Shown piece by piece: positions 1 to 10,300 of a stretch of 64,000 nt of DNA. How positions within the stretch are numbered: the stretch's first letter is position 1; each line of letters begins with the position of its first letter. Origin of the DNA: Trametes villosa (Eukaryota; Basidiomycota; Agaricomycetes; Polyporales; Polyporaceae); assembly GCA_002964805.2 (NCBI GenBank), contig PUDQ02000001.1, forward strand, positions 8,518,001 through 8,582,000. Reading direction: 5' to 3'. The notes below the pieces were generated by a model, which made no database searches, was not told the DNA's origin, and saw only the letters and a list, made by a program, of their open reading frames with translations. The position numbers were made by a program, and so were the translations under genes.

Positions 1-646
1 AAGACTCGATGGAGGGCAGCTCGGTGCTGGGCGGCGGTGAGGGGAGCAGGAAGCTAGATCCGGTACACAGAGAGGCATCCGTACGGCCACGGTGAGGTAG
101 ACTGGCGAACGTTTCCCGCGTACAGCGCCCAGACTCTATAGCCTCAGTTATACCAGCGTTTATCAGGCTTTGGAGAGGTGGGCCCAGAAGAGACGAGTCT
201 TCAGGTAGAATGGACTGGTCGGGAGTGAAGGCGCGCAGAGAAGGAGTCCGTAGGATGTTCCTCAGTACGCCGGGGCTGGCCTTCGGAAACAGTCGCGTCC
301 GAACAGGTGTCAGGAGGTACTGATTCTTATCCAGATATCCAAGGTTGTCCGACCAAGGGCGACGGACCTCGGTGTCCCTCGAGAGCCGCGCATTACAATA
401 CTCGCCTTGAAGTGCTTCAGGGTGTTGCGCCGCCAGGTGCAGCTCATCATCTAGGCCAAAGGTTGAAAGCAAAGACTCGATAGCTCTCCCTTCTCCCGCA
501 ACAGATACGGCAAGCTTTCCGAGTAGTTCATCGCGAGAAACGCCTGTAGCAGGTCGCTCCAAGGGGCGAGCATCTTGACTCCGTGCACGGGTCCGAGTGC
601 GTGCAGGAAGAGCTGTATAGCGATCTTTGAAAGTCGGATTCTGCAT
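1..646 (-). CDS. Hypothetical protein, cut by the left window edge
   Basis: The minus strand is open without a stop from an ATG at 646 to base 1, so at least 215 residues are present and the C-terminus lies outside the window. The frame also stays open a little upstream of this ATG, back to a TAG near 700. A CAG near 680 could therefore be a splice acceptor and the true start could lie in an earlier exon. The peptide begins MQNPTFKDRY, has an Arg/Thr-rich patch (TRTRARS), a leucine-rich central part (DELLGKLAV, IESLLSTFGLDDEL) and a Pro/Ser-rich end (LLPSPPPSTELP). I recognise no family. An uninterrupted frame of 646 bases with mixed composition favours a real gene over chance. Confidence 0.55.
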   Translation of the reverse strand, partial: MQNPTFKDRYTALPARTRTRARSQDARPLERPATGVSRDELLGKLAVSVAGEGRAIESLLSTFGLDDELHLAAQHPEALQGEYCNARLSRDTEVRRPWSDNLGYLDKNQYLLTPVRTRLFPKASPGVLRNILRTPSLRAFTPDQSILPEDSSLLGPPLQSLINAGITEAIESGRCTRETFASLPHRGRTDASLCTGSSFLLPSPPPSTELPSIES

Positions 647-1032
647 GTGCCCAGTAGAAACCTTCAAGGAGCGCAGCTGTAGTGGGAGAGGTGTACCTGG
701 CTATTGGCGGAACCCCAGACGCTCAATGAAGTGAGTTGCCAAAGAGGTTGGAATGTGATTGAACTTGTTCGCGTGCACAGCCACCTTCCTCTTTCGTAGT
801 AATTCACAGCTCCTCTAAGGTAGCTCTACTCGAGGCTGTAAGGTACCTTCGCACAATTCTCTTAGGCTGTGATCTACACCGAGTTCGCCGAGTTGAGAAT
901 ACGTCAACAATGGCGGAAACACAAGAAGTCAGATATCGGAGCGTGTGATACATCAGTTCGTGCGCGGCGTCTACGACGTGGCGTCCCAGAGAGTCAGACT
1001 CCTAGTTACTACGCTGAGGACTACTTAGCCGC
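647..1032. other. Gene-free stretch
   Basis: Between the edge gene and the first tandem paralogue. It presumably holds the 5' region of the edge gene and the 3' end of the paralogue. I see no further coding frame, repeat or RNA gene. Confidence 0.5.
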
Positions 1033-1921
1033 CTACTGACGTACGGTGTCAATGCATGGAACAAAACGCAAATGCAGCGCATACACACATACCTTCAATA
1101 CCTTTCGCTTCTGGCTATGCTGTACTAGCTTCGCCCGCTTCTGGCGGGCAGACTTCACAACCGGACGACCCCGAAGTGCAGAAGGATTCTTGATGTGGCG
1201 AAGCAGAGATGTCAGGAGGCTCCCACTGTGGACGTTCTTTCGCGGAAAGTATTTCCCCTCTTTCCTCGTGTATAGGCTGAGCTCTGGCTCTGACGTGAAT
1301 GTTGGAATAGGCTTTCCCAAGGGAGGCGCTTCGATGAAGTCGACCAAATTGACGTGAGTCGCGTTTACCTCCTATCCATTGGTCAAGAAGGCAAGCAACA
1401 CGTTTATTTGTACTGCACTCACCTTCTGACACGCCTCGATGCTGTCGGGAGCAGGGTTCATCCCAAGAGCGGAACACAACAACTGCCAAGAAGTGAGGTC
1501 GTCTCTCCTTGTCCCGTACATGGCGTTGAACTGCTTGACGACTGCGTCGCGTAGGGCGTTCCAAGCCTTGTCTTCTGTCTCCTTCTCCTTCCAATTCAGC
1601 GCCTCCTTCATCCGCCTGAACTCTTCGAATATCGGTGCTTCTGAGTTATAGTCGAAATGGGGGTAACGCGCGAAGAAGGCTCGGATCGGGTGGGCCTTGA
1701 CTGGAGCACCCTACCAAAATATGATGCGCAATGAGAAAGCTGTAGACATCGGGCATGGAACGACCTCGACCGTGTATATATACCTTCATTTTGGTTTTTG
1801 ACTTGACCCCGGTTGTGGATGTAGAGTCGCGCGAACGTGCAGCATGATGAATACGCGAAGCTCGAGAGGCCTGGGAAAAGGGCTTGGGGATCCCAGTTCC
1901 GCGTCCTTTGCGGAAAGGCAT
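1033..1921 (-). CDS. Agaricomycete protein of unknown function, tandem copy 1
   Basis: Proposed exons are 1921-1784, 1710-1423 and 1371-1033, all joined in phase 0, giving 254 residues. The centre reads HPIRAFFARYPHFDYN, then an acidic/basic helix, then FNAMYGTRRDDLTSWQLLC. The last exon reads VNLVDFIEAPPLGKPI, then a Lys-rich YFPRKN stretch and LLTSLLRHIKNP. The same layout (a PFxYN-type start, FNxMYGTxxDDLxSWQLLC, VNLVDFIEAP, YFPRxNVxSGSLLxxLLRxIKNP) is a common agaricomycete family with no assigned role. A second copy lies directly upstream at 2383-3043 in the same orientation. The first exon (MPFRKGRGTG, basic and Ser-rich) has no counterpart in copy 2 and is the least certain part. No signal peptide or membrane segment is visible. 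Confidence 0.75.
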
Positions 1922-2382
1922 GTTGACAGCGATGGGTATCGTGTCGGCGTACGCCTGCTCGTGAGATTTGAGAGCTGGTACATAACCCCCTGCTCCTCGC
2001 TGCTGCGGTAAGTCACATGTCAGCCTCGTGAAGTGTATGCTTCGCGCGCACGAGCCAGCTATGAAGCATGGGCGCGATGGGAAAGCTTAAACAGCCGCCC
2101 CTTGAAGGCCGCATTCCGCGAGCCTCATCGATAGCACATGCGAGTTGCGCACTCTAGTTCACGGTGGCACCAGTGTGACCTCGACAAGCTATAGGATGTG
2201 ATATTCCAACATTCGGATCTATCACAGCTAGATACTGTGTCCTCATTGAACTGGTACAGGACATGCGTTCTTCGAGTACTTCTGCGAAAGAAAGGCACTG
2301 AACTTGTGTTGCGGTAAACAGGTTTAATCTGAAGAGACAAACCTTCTATGGCATAGGTGACAGACTTGATACTCCTAGCGCA
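1922..2382. other. Spacer between tandem paralogues
   Basis: 460 bases between copy 2 (upstream) and copy 1. It must hold the terminator of copy 2 and the promoter of copy 1. No coding exon could be supported. Confidence 0.45.
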
Positions 2383-3043
2383 TCATGCCGGCGTCGCCGC
2401 GACCTCCTCTGTGTGGATGGGTTTCGCAGCGGGGGGACGGCGCGCGTACGGGTTCTTGATCTGGCGCAGCAAGGATCGCAGGAGGCTCCCGGAGTTGACG
2501 TTGTCCCTCGGGAAGTACTTCTTCGTCGCCTGCGTGTACCTGCTGAGCTGGACCTCCGACTTGAACGTCTGGACATTCTTCCCGGAGAGCGGGGCCTCGA
2601 TGAAGTCGACCAAGTTGACGTGAGTCGCCTTCACTTTCTGCACTGAGTTCAATAACCTGCAACGGATCCACGAACGATGCGACACAGCCACGCACCCTTT
2701 GGCACGCCTTAATTTCGTGGGGGACGGGGCTCATGCCCAGGGCGGTGCACAGGAGCTGCCAGGACGCGAGGTCGTCCGCGCTGGTCCCGTACATGCTGTT
2801 GAATTGCATGACCATCGCGTCGCGCAGCGCCTCCCTCGCCGTCTCCCGCTGCCTTCTGTCCCAATGTAGGTCGCTCTCCAGCCGCCTGAACTCCTCGAAG
2901 AACGGCGTCTCCGGGTTGTAGTCGAACTCGGGGTAGCTCCCGAAGAAATCGCGGATCGGGTGGGTTGTTGTTGGGGTCTCCTGTGGCGAGAGAACATCAC
3001 GTCAGCGAAACCTCGGAAAACCCGAGAAGATTGAACATACCAT
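2383..3043 (-). CDS. Agaricomycete protein of unknown function, tandem copy 2
   Basis: Proposed exons are 3043-3041, 2980-2696 and 2637-2383 (180 residues). Exon 2 reads HPIRDFFGSYPEFDYNPETP, then FNSMYGTSADDLASWQLLC. Exon 3 reads KVKATHVNLVDFIEAP, then YFPRDNVNSGSLLRSLLRQI and a short Pro/Ala-rich tail. It is collinear with copy 1 with identical intron position and phase at the second junction, so the pair arose by tandem duplication after the introns were in place. The start is uncertain: the only in-frame ATG lies immediately before the first intron (CGATG|GTATGT), so exon 1 would contribute just the initiator codon. No function is known; cytosolic or nuclear is the default guess. Confidence 0.72.
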
Positions 3044-4092
3044 CGAAACGGCGGCGCGGTTGTCCTATGCGGTGATGGCGCGAGATGCGAGGTGTGAGGT
3101 GTTTGCGTGAGGTGCGGGTCGGAATTTGGCTCACGATACCTGCAAAGCGGAGGTGATAAGGTCGATGGGCATCGCGATGCGCGCCCGCTACGTCCGGCGG
3201 CATAGTCCCCCCATTGCCCGGTATTCTCATGTGCCAGTGGCCTCGCGTAGTGCGCGTGAAGTCTGCGCAAGCGCTATGAAAGAGGGCACTACGCCCTCGT
3301 AAGCCCTGTAAGGAAACCTCAGACCGCTTCTGAGTCGCCGGGACGGGTCTCGTGGACGCATTGTCTAAGGCGTGTCAAGCTTCTGCGCACGTTCTGCAGG
3401 AATCAATGAGCAAGGGATCGGGACAAGGGCGTTGGCAACTGGCTTACGTTCATCGTCCCCTGCAATGTCACATCGCGTCTGGGCAAGACCAACTCGATGA
3501 CGCACTCATCTTATTATCTCATGAATGGTCGATCATCGATACTTACCAGCAGTGGGAACAAGAGGGGGCATAGAAAGAGCCACGATGCGGATCATGAGAC
3601 CCACCGCCGCAGCATAGACCGGGAATTCCGACGGTCTTCTCGTTCCACGCGCAGGCCGAAGAAGCGCTCACCGCGTTAGAATCCCTACCGCAGCTTGTAA
3701 GGAGATGGTTTTAGTTCTCATCGAGTGTACCTCAGGAGGGGACACGGCGACTGGCATGAGCAATCCCGTCAGGCTGGAATGTGCAGCACACTGTCACTCC
3801 TCGATCATCATGTCGTGTGTCCCCGAGGTCTGCATATACGCAACTCGGAAGACGTACAGGGGTATGTACCGCGTGCACCGCATGCTCTCTGACCCAACCC
3901 TATACGGTGTACTTGTCAGCGAATGTGCCAGGTCAATATGTGCACTGAGGCACGTACCGTCATACCGCCTGCTCCGGGATTAGTGCAGAAGATAGTAGTG
4001 TGCAAATAAGTCGTGCTCTGCAAGGAACGAAGCGTCAGCGTCACGTTCGCAACATCGCAAATGGGCAGCGTACATGATACATTAGGTACCGT
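3044..4092. other. Gene-free stretch
   Basis: About 1 kb upstream of the tandem paralogue and downstream of the PPR gene. Short frames exist on both strands (for example 3705-3983, plus) but show no family motif, codon bias or splice context. Likely promoter plus 3' region. Confidence 0.5.
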
Positions 4093-6105
4093 CTATGACT
4101 GTCCCTGTGCTGCGGAAACCGTCGCGGGCTCTGGCGCAACCGGCGACTCCTGTGGACTCGGCGGCGGAGATTCTGGCCGAGGCGGTGACGCAGGTTTTCG
4201 TGGCCGGCCGCGCGCCGGTTCGAGCTCGCTGTGCGCCCCCACCTCGCTGCGCGGGCGAAAGTTGACGCGCGTCCTCCAGAACTCCTTCGACACCGGCATC
4301 CGGCGCTCGACGTCCCGCAAAAAGATGTCCTTCTTCGCCCACACGCGCCGCCCGAGGCGCTCCTTGATGCGCTGCACGGTGCGCGCGAGCACGTCCTCCA
4401 CGCGGGTCTGGAACTCGGTCATCTGGTGCAGGTCGCGGCGGAGGATGTTGAGGTGCAGGTCGATGTCGATCGGCTTGAACGCCTCCGGCGCCGGTGGCGG
4501 GGAGGGTGTGGCGGGGTTCGAGAGGGAGGCGGAGGGGCTGAAGAAGCTGGAGAAGCGCGATGAGGAGGGGCCGAGGGGAAGTTCTTCCTCGACGCCTTCG
4601 AGGGCAGCGTCGGTCAGTGCAGGAGGCTCGTAAAGCCCCTCCTCGATCCACCGTGCACGGAGTTGGGTGTAGTACTCCATGTCGCGCTGTTTCCACCGGG
4701 CGGCTTTGCGGGCTTTGTAGACCAACCAGCGGAGCAGCTCAACGTCCTTGTTGTCGTTCGCGACCGACGCGACGGAGAGTAGCAGGCTGCGCGTGACGGA
4801 CACCCGCGGAGAGGGGATCTCCTGAGGCGGCTTATTCTTTGCCAGCTCGCGTATTGACCTACGCTCGTCGTGCTCCGCTTCGATCGCAACGAGCAGATAA
4901 TGTCGCGCAAGCACCTCGTTCCGCGCTTTATGGAGATGTCGAAGCATGACGTGTAGTGTGGTCGTGTTGGGCTGTATATGGGGAGGACTGTACGGCGCGA
5001 CCGACGGGTCGGAGTACCCGAAGTCTTCATCGTCGTCATCGTTGAAGGCGGGGTTGGAGGTGGAGGAAGGGAGGGGGTTCGTGGTGACCTCGAAAAGCTG
5101 TACCATCTTCGAGACGTTCCCAGCGCGACCGAGGTAGTCTAGCGCGGTGTTGAGGGTAGAACAGGTGAATGGCATCCGGGTAGGAAGTAGCTGCGACAAG
5201 TTGCCCTCGACTGCGCCCTCCGACGTACTCTCAGCCGACGCGCTCGCCTTCTTCTCCCAGAACTCCAGAGGCGACCGGTCGGGGTAGGCCAAGTCGATCC
5301 CGAATGCACCCTTCAGCAGTGCTGTGAAGCCCTCCATGTTCATCGTCTCCTTCAGTATCCGGAAGGCGAGGTCGACGTTCGTGGGGGTGTACGGCACATT
5401 GTTCACCGCCATCTCCTCAAGGATGCGCATACAGTGCTCCGTGACCTCGTCCACAAGCGCGGGCCGGTTTAGGTGCCAGACGGGCAGGGTCAGACGGTAG
5501 CTGAGCGCGCGGAGGCACAGACCATACGTCTCTGGGGCCTTCGCCAGCCCAGCCTGCGTGATCTCGTCGAACACCATCATCGCGCTCTGGTAGTTCCCGA
5601 GGGCCGCGAACTGGTCGAGCACGCAGTGGTAGTCGTCCAGCGCCGGCGTGTCGCCCGAGCTGCGCAGGTTGCGGATGACGCTCTGGAAACGCGTCTCGTA
5701 CAGCAGCCCGTCCTTGAACCGGCCCCCTTCCGCCATGAGCTTCGCGGAGACAGCGCGCAGGTGCGCGGCGGAGGGCGAGCATTTCCGGAGCACACCTTGG
5801 TGGACGTCGCGAGGAATCCCGCTCGCGCCGTAGAACTGCAGCAGCTCAGTGTAGCTCGCCCATACGCGGTGTGGACTAGGGCTGTGGATCGACAGAAGGG
5901 CGCGTATGTCTGCTATCTTCCGTCCAAGGGGCGTTCGAGAGGGCTCTTCGTGCGAGCTCGAGGAGGAGCTTGACGCGGTGGTCGAGAAGGCGGCCGCAGG
6001 TACAGCTAGCGCATCGAGCCGGGACGTGGATGAGTGGAAGGGGCGGGCGTGGACATAGCTGCTAGCCGTCGCAAGCCTCAACTTGCGGACGCAGCGATGC
6101 GCCAT
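4093..6105 (-). CDS. Mitochondrial pentatricopeptide-repeat protein
   Basis: Single-exon gene of 670 residues from ATG at 6105. The first 45 residues are rich in Arg, Ser and Ala and lack acids (MAHRCVRKLRLATASSYVHA, then FHSSTSR), a classical mitochondrial presequence. Helical-repeat segments follow, the clearest at about residues 160-205 (YHCVLDQFAALGNYQSAMMV, ending in APETYGLCLRAL). Further repeat-like helices at about 300-400 contain FTCSTLNTALDYLGRAGNVS and TTLHVMLRHL. The end is a basic helix with WAKKDIFLRDVERRMPVS and a Pro-rich tail. PPR proteins bind organellar RNA and control its processing or translation. Whether this one matches a yeast factor such as Pet309 or Cbp1 cannot be decided by eye. 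The lack of introns is unusual among its neighbours. Confidence 0.82.
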   Translation of the reverse strand: MAHRCVRKLRLATASSYVHARPFHSSTSRLDALAVPAAAFSTTASSSSSSSHEEPSRTPLGRKIADIRALLSIHSPSPHRVWASYTELLQFYGASGIPRDVHQGVLRKCSPSAAHLRAVSAKLMAEGGRFKDGLLYETRFQSVIRNLRSSGDTPALDDYHCVLDQFAALGNYQSAMMVFDEITQAGLAKAPETYGLCLRALSYRLTLPVWHLNRPALVDEVTEHCMRILEEMAVNNVPYTPTNVDLAFRILKETMNMEGFTALLKGAFGIDLAYPDRSPLEFWEKKASASAESTSEGAVEGNLSQLLPTRMPFTCSTLNTALDYLGRAGNVSKMVQLFEVTTNPLPSSTSNPAFNDDDDEDFGYSDPSVAPYSPPHIQPNTTTLHVMLRHLHKARNEVLARHYLLVAIEAEHDERRSIRELAKNKPPQEIPSPRVSVTRSLLLSVASVANDNKDVELLRWLVYKARKAARWKQRDMEYYTQLRARWIEEGLYEPPALTDAALEGVEEELPLGPSSSRFSSFFSPSASLSNPATPSPPPAPEAFKPIDIDLHLNILRRDLHQMTEFQTRVEDVLARTVQRIKERLGRRVWAKKDIFLRDVERRMPVSKEFWRTRVNFRPRSEVGAHSELEPARGRPRKPASPPRPESPPPSPQESPVAPEPATVSAAQGQS

Positions 6106-6424
6106 GCAGTAACGAGCGAGCCGTCGGCCTAGAAGAGCGAGACAGCGCGGAGGAGGGCGGGGGTGGGTCGTACGAGCTCAGCTGGAGGCCGTCTGCAGCT
6201 GCACGGTCACCGTCAGTGGGCGCTTCTTGCGCTCACTCCGAAAATTTGCCACGTGACTGCGTGTTTCGCCCCGATTCCCGAAAGCAGTTAGCCAGGTACA
6301 GCTTGCGATGCGAGCACCCACAAAGTTGCGCAGCCTGACGGCAATGAGTACACAAGCACTATCTCGGTATTCGTAACTACCTCAACAGCATACAGGAGGA
6401 TGTGAGACCCCAAAATGTCCCCTT
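6106..6424. other. Spacer, promoter side of the PPR gene
   Basis: About 320 bases between the PPR start and the methyltransferase stop, both genes on the minus strand. No coding exon or repeat seen. Confidence 0.5.
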
Positions 6425-7324
6425 TCAGAGCTTCTTCCATACGACCATGCGCTCTTTCCCCACATGAGTCTCGAGTGTCTTCTCGGGGACCTTATCCCAC
6501 ACCTTCTCCCAACCTGAGCCGAGAACCTCCACATAGTGCTCCGGCCTGACGAAGAATGGGGGCCCGAGATCCGTAGGGGGGAGCATGGGGTAGATCAAGG
6601 TGATTAGGAACCCTCCGGGCTTCACCAGCTTCGCCATCTGGCTAGCCCAGTCAGGCCGCTTAGCGGGAGGGATGGCTACAAAGAACCTAGTGTACGAGAT
6701 ATTAGAATATGTACTACATCTGCGTATAGTAATCAACTCACGTATAGTCGTAGACGAGGTCGAACGGCTCAACATCGTAGGCGAAGAAATCCGAGACCTC
6801 GAACTTGACGTTCGCAGTAGAGGCTCCGACCGTTTCCTTGTATCTGAGGTCCGACATTCCTTAGCTAGCTCGATGGGACGCTATGCGAGAGCAGGCTTAC
6901 TCTTGTGCCGCCGCGATCGCTGTAGGCGAGATGTCTGAACCAACTGTCGCCAGTCCGAGACTGTTCGCGATGTAAATCGCGTCGTAGCCCTGAAGTGAAG
7001 GTATTGGGTCAGTCTCTTCTCCGACGCTATCGACTGGAGACTTACCCGACCACATCCAGGGACGAATGCGCGTCCAGATCGCGGCAGATCCAAGCCACTG
7101 GACTCGACCAGCTCCTTCAGAGCGGGCTGCTGTTTCCTTGAGTCCCAGGGGGTGGCCTCAATGATCCTAGAAAACATAACACGTTCATCAGCTATCCGCG
7201 CACATCGAAACATCTGATGGGCAGCCTAAACGAACCAAGCTTTATCCCATCCTTTCTCTTGATCCGCCGCGATCACCTCGCGCAGCTGCGCGAACTTGGC
7301 GGGATCTCCTATAGCTGCAGTCAT
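6425..7324 (-). CDS. SAM-dependent thiol/halide methyltransferase, TPMT family
   Basis: Five exons, 7324-7236, 7166-7046, 6989-6901, 6843-6742 and 6686-6425, give 220 residues. Residues about 30-38 contain ATPWD, typical of the TPMT-like family. Motif I for S-adenosylmethionine is AFVPGCGRGYDAIYIAN, split by intron 2. It is followed by LGLATVGSDISPTAI (the acidic residue that contacts the SAM ribose), the motif FFAYDVEPFDLVYDY, and then FFVAIPPAKRPDWASQMAKL and LKPGG-like VKPGGFLITLIYP. The fungal and plant relatives methylate thiols, thiocyanate or halides in the cytosol, and some wood-decay fungi use such enzymes to release halomethanes. The substrate here is inferred only from the family. 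Length is normal. The first donor is GTTCGT, a variant that recurs in other genes here. Confidence 0.9.
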
Positions 7325-10300
7325 CCGGGACGTACGTAGTGATGGTACGAGAGTAAGTTGTTTCCAGCAGCGGCGACGCCAGTCAGCGTCTTAGGGATTT
7401 GTTGAACCTCCATGCTGACTGACCGGGCCCGAGGGGCTCAGGCGATCGGTGCCCGACACTTAGTCAGGGCGTACTACCAGCCTGGCCGGGTTTTCCCGAG
7501 CGTACTGGTCACGGGGTACCACGCTTGCCACACAAAACACGACCTCTGTAGACGAGGTAGAGTACTATGGCGGATGGTCAGCTCTCAACTACCTGCACGG
7601 CGTCCGGATAATGCATTGTGACATATTGGGTGGTGTTGAAAGCGAAGACGAAGAAGGCGCGGCCCTGGAAAAGAAGCGCTTGGCGCCGGGCGGGAGCGAC
7701 CCACGTGGACGGACTTGCACGGAAAAGGAAACTTGTGGGTCCAGCAAGTTGCCTCCTGCTCTCCACTGCGCCGACTTGGCCGCCCGGCCCAACGTTCGCG
7801 GCAGCGAACCATGAACGCCGGTGTACGTATTTTGCGAAAGCGCGGACAACCTACGAGGCGTATGACGTGGCTCGGCAATCCCTTGCTACGCATCGCGAGG
7901 CTCGTGAACCGCCCGTGTCCCGGCGGCCGCAAAGCAGAGGAACTTGAATCGATGTCGCTAAGCCCAAGAAGGCCACAACGTGGCGTCGTTCACATGCTCG
8001 TCTATGCGAACGACCTGAGCTCTCCAGCACCAATCGCGTATCCTTGAACCCGGCGGTTCTCACATCCGGTAACAAGCTCGGACCGTAACGATCCAGGCTC
8101 GCGCAGAACAAGGAACACATGTCCTCGCAAAAACGGAAGAAAGGCGACCACGTAACAAAAAGGACACCCTAGACTCTATGTCGTACGTTATCTATTGCCT
8201 CCATGGTATGCGCGTCGAGAGGGCTGACCACCTGCCCGAGCTCGACGAAAAAGCACCGTGAGCTTATTGTGCTGAGAAATCACGGGCAGGTGCGCTACGC
8301 GAGGAGAGACATACCCACGGAAATCGCGCAGTGCTCGGCGGAGACGTGCTGCACGGTGCTCGTCTTCGGTCATCAGCAAGCCCAAGGGCTGCGCGACCTT
8401 CCCTGCGACTCCAGTATCTGGGAAGTGTGTACGTTACTGCGAAGCTTCAGGGATCCTGCACAGCTTGCCGAGCCTCAAGTTGGCATTACTGCGCAGATAT
8501 GAATGAAGTACGGCAGGGTTCCCAGATTATGAGCCGGCCGTCGAGCGTGATTCAGGTGCCTCGAGGATGCGCTGATGACGGCGGACTTGACGTGCAATCG
8601 GCAACTGTCTTGTCGCAAGCGCATCACAGGTACGCGCTCCATGTATATCGATGTTCACACTGCTTAAAGTTTCTTCTAACGGCGGCCTACCGTCGAGAAC
8701 GCTCCAAGGTTTCGCGCTATGCTAGGCGTGCATCTGCCGTGAACGTCAACTCCTCACGCCGAAGCGGCCAGGGCAGCTTTCCCACCGCGCGAAGCACACA
8801 CTGCGTCGTCGAGGGTGCAGCCCTCCTCGGACCTGTGGGTCTATAGGGCAGGACTCTGCGTCATGGATACTTCAGACTTGCAAGGGCTCCCCTTTCTCGT
8901 ACTGTGAGCTTGGCCTCGACGAGCGTGACCTGCACAGCGAGCGGCGACCTCCACGCTAGGGTCAGAATCTGGCACACGCTCTCACGTCCCTGGTCCGACA
9001 GATCGTCTCGCTCACAACGTCGCATCCTCGCGAAAACCAGCCGTTCTAGCATGGGAGGGCGCACGCAACGTCGCAGGGTCCAGAATGGACTCGGGTCGGT
9101 ATGGCGGGCTAACGGCTTTCAGTATCAGAGTTCAGATCCTCAAGTATATTCCCGGATTATCGGAGCGATGATTATCTCTAAGGCTGCAGTCAGGTTTCCC
9201 CGCACGCTGCATCCCCCGGCGCTCATCTGCATTGTTTTTACAGGAGCAGTAGCAACAATGCTACGAACATCCACCGCCAACCGCGCCTGTGCTTCGCGTT
9301 GTGTAGCACGGGAGGCGCACCTCGTCGCGGAGTGGAAATCTGGGGGAAGGGAACTCCACGCCCCCAGCTGCACGGCTTCGCTCAGGCACCTGCCGATCGC
9401 CCTGCATGCGCCGCGACCCAGCGTCGGCCGCCCACAGTTCGTCGTCCCTCCGGAAGCGCGGAAGCCTGCTCCTTCCTGCATCTCTTTCTCCGCGACAAGA
9501 CACGCCGCGGCGACTTACACAAGGACTTCTCTGCCAGCTGTGCGTCCTCACCACCTCGCCTACGCAACTCACCGCGACCGGCTCGGGCAAATGGCACGCT
9601 CGGCGGTTTGCGTCGTGCCTCAGCGTCCGGTGCGTCCCCTCCGCACTCAATACAAGGCCCATACAGCACTCATCAGACCGCACTGGCACGTCGGAAAACT
9701 TCTGGGGTGCGCTGGGTAATGAAAACCTTGTCATCCGCCTTCCCCCAGATCCGCCATCTGGGCCTGTTCCCACGTAGCGCCCTGCGCCCCAGGCTGCCCG
9801 CCCCCTCGAGGATTCCGCGGGTTCTGCGCGTCCGCGAACTCTCCGCACGTCTGAAGATCACCTGCCCTTCCCGGCGGCGGGGGCACACCCGGGGTGCGTT
9901 CGAGAAGCGTTCGTCACCGTTCTGATCCTTCCGCCTGCCAGCTCTCGCCCGCGCCCGCCTGCGGTGACGGGCAGATGTCTGCGCCGTCTGGTGCGGGAGC
10001 CGCACCCTGGCAGCGGCGACACCTGCAGAATGCGCGGCCATTCGACGCGACTATGCAGCGGGCAGGCACGACAGCAGTGCTCTGATGAACGCGGTCAAGC
10101 AGGGCAGGCGTACCTCCATAACGCCACCTAGGCGTTCCGCTGCGAAGGTTCGCCTGAGCCGGGGGAAGCCCCGTCATGACACCTCCGGGGACTATATCCG
10201 GACAATACAATTGTGGCGTTGCAGCTATTTGCACCGCACGCGCTCCCACCCGCCCTGCCAGATGCTTGTGTTTGCGGAGAATAGGCTGACATCACTCGTC

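Noticed and set aside
8904..9848. Overlapping frames of 271 (plus) and 195 (minus) residues
   Set aside because: No motif, overlapping on both strands, compositions typical of stop-poor G+C-rich non-coding DNA.
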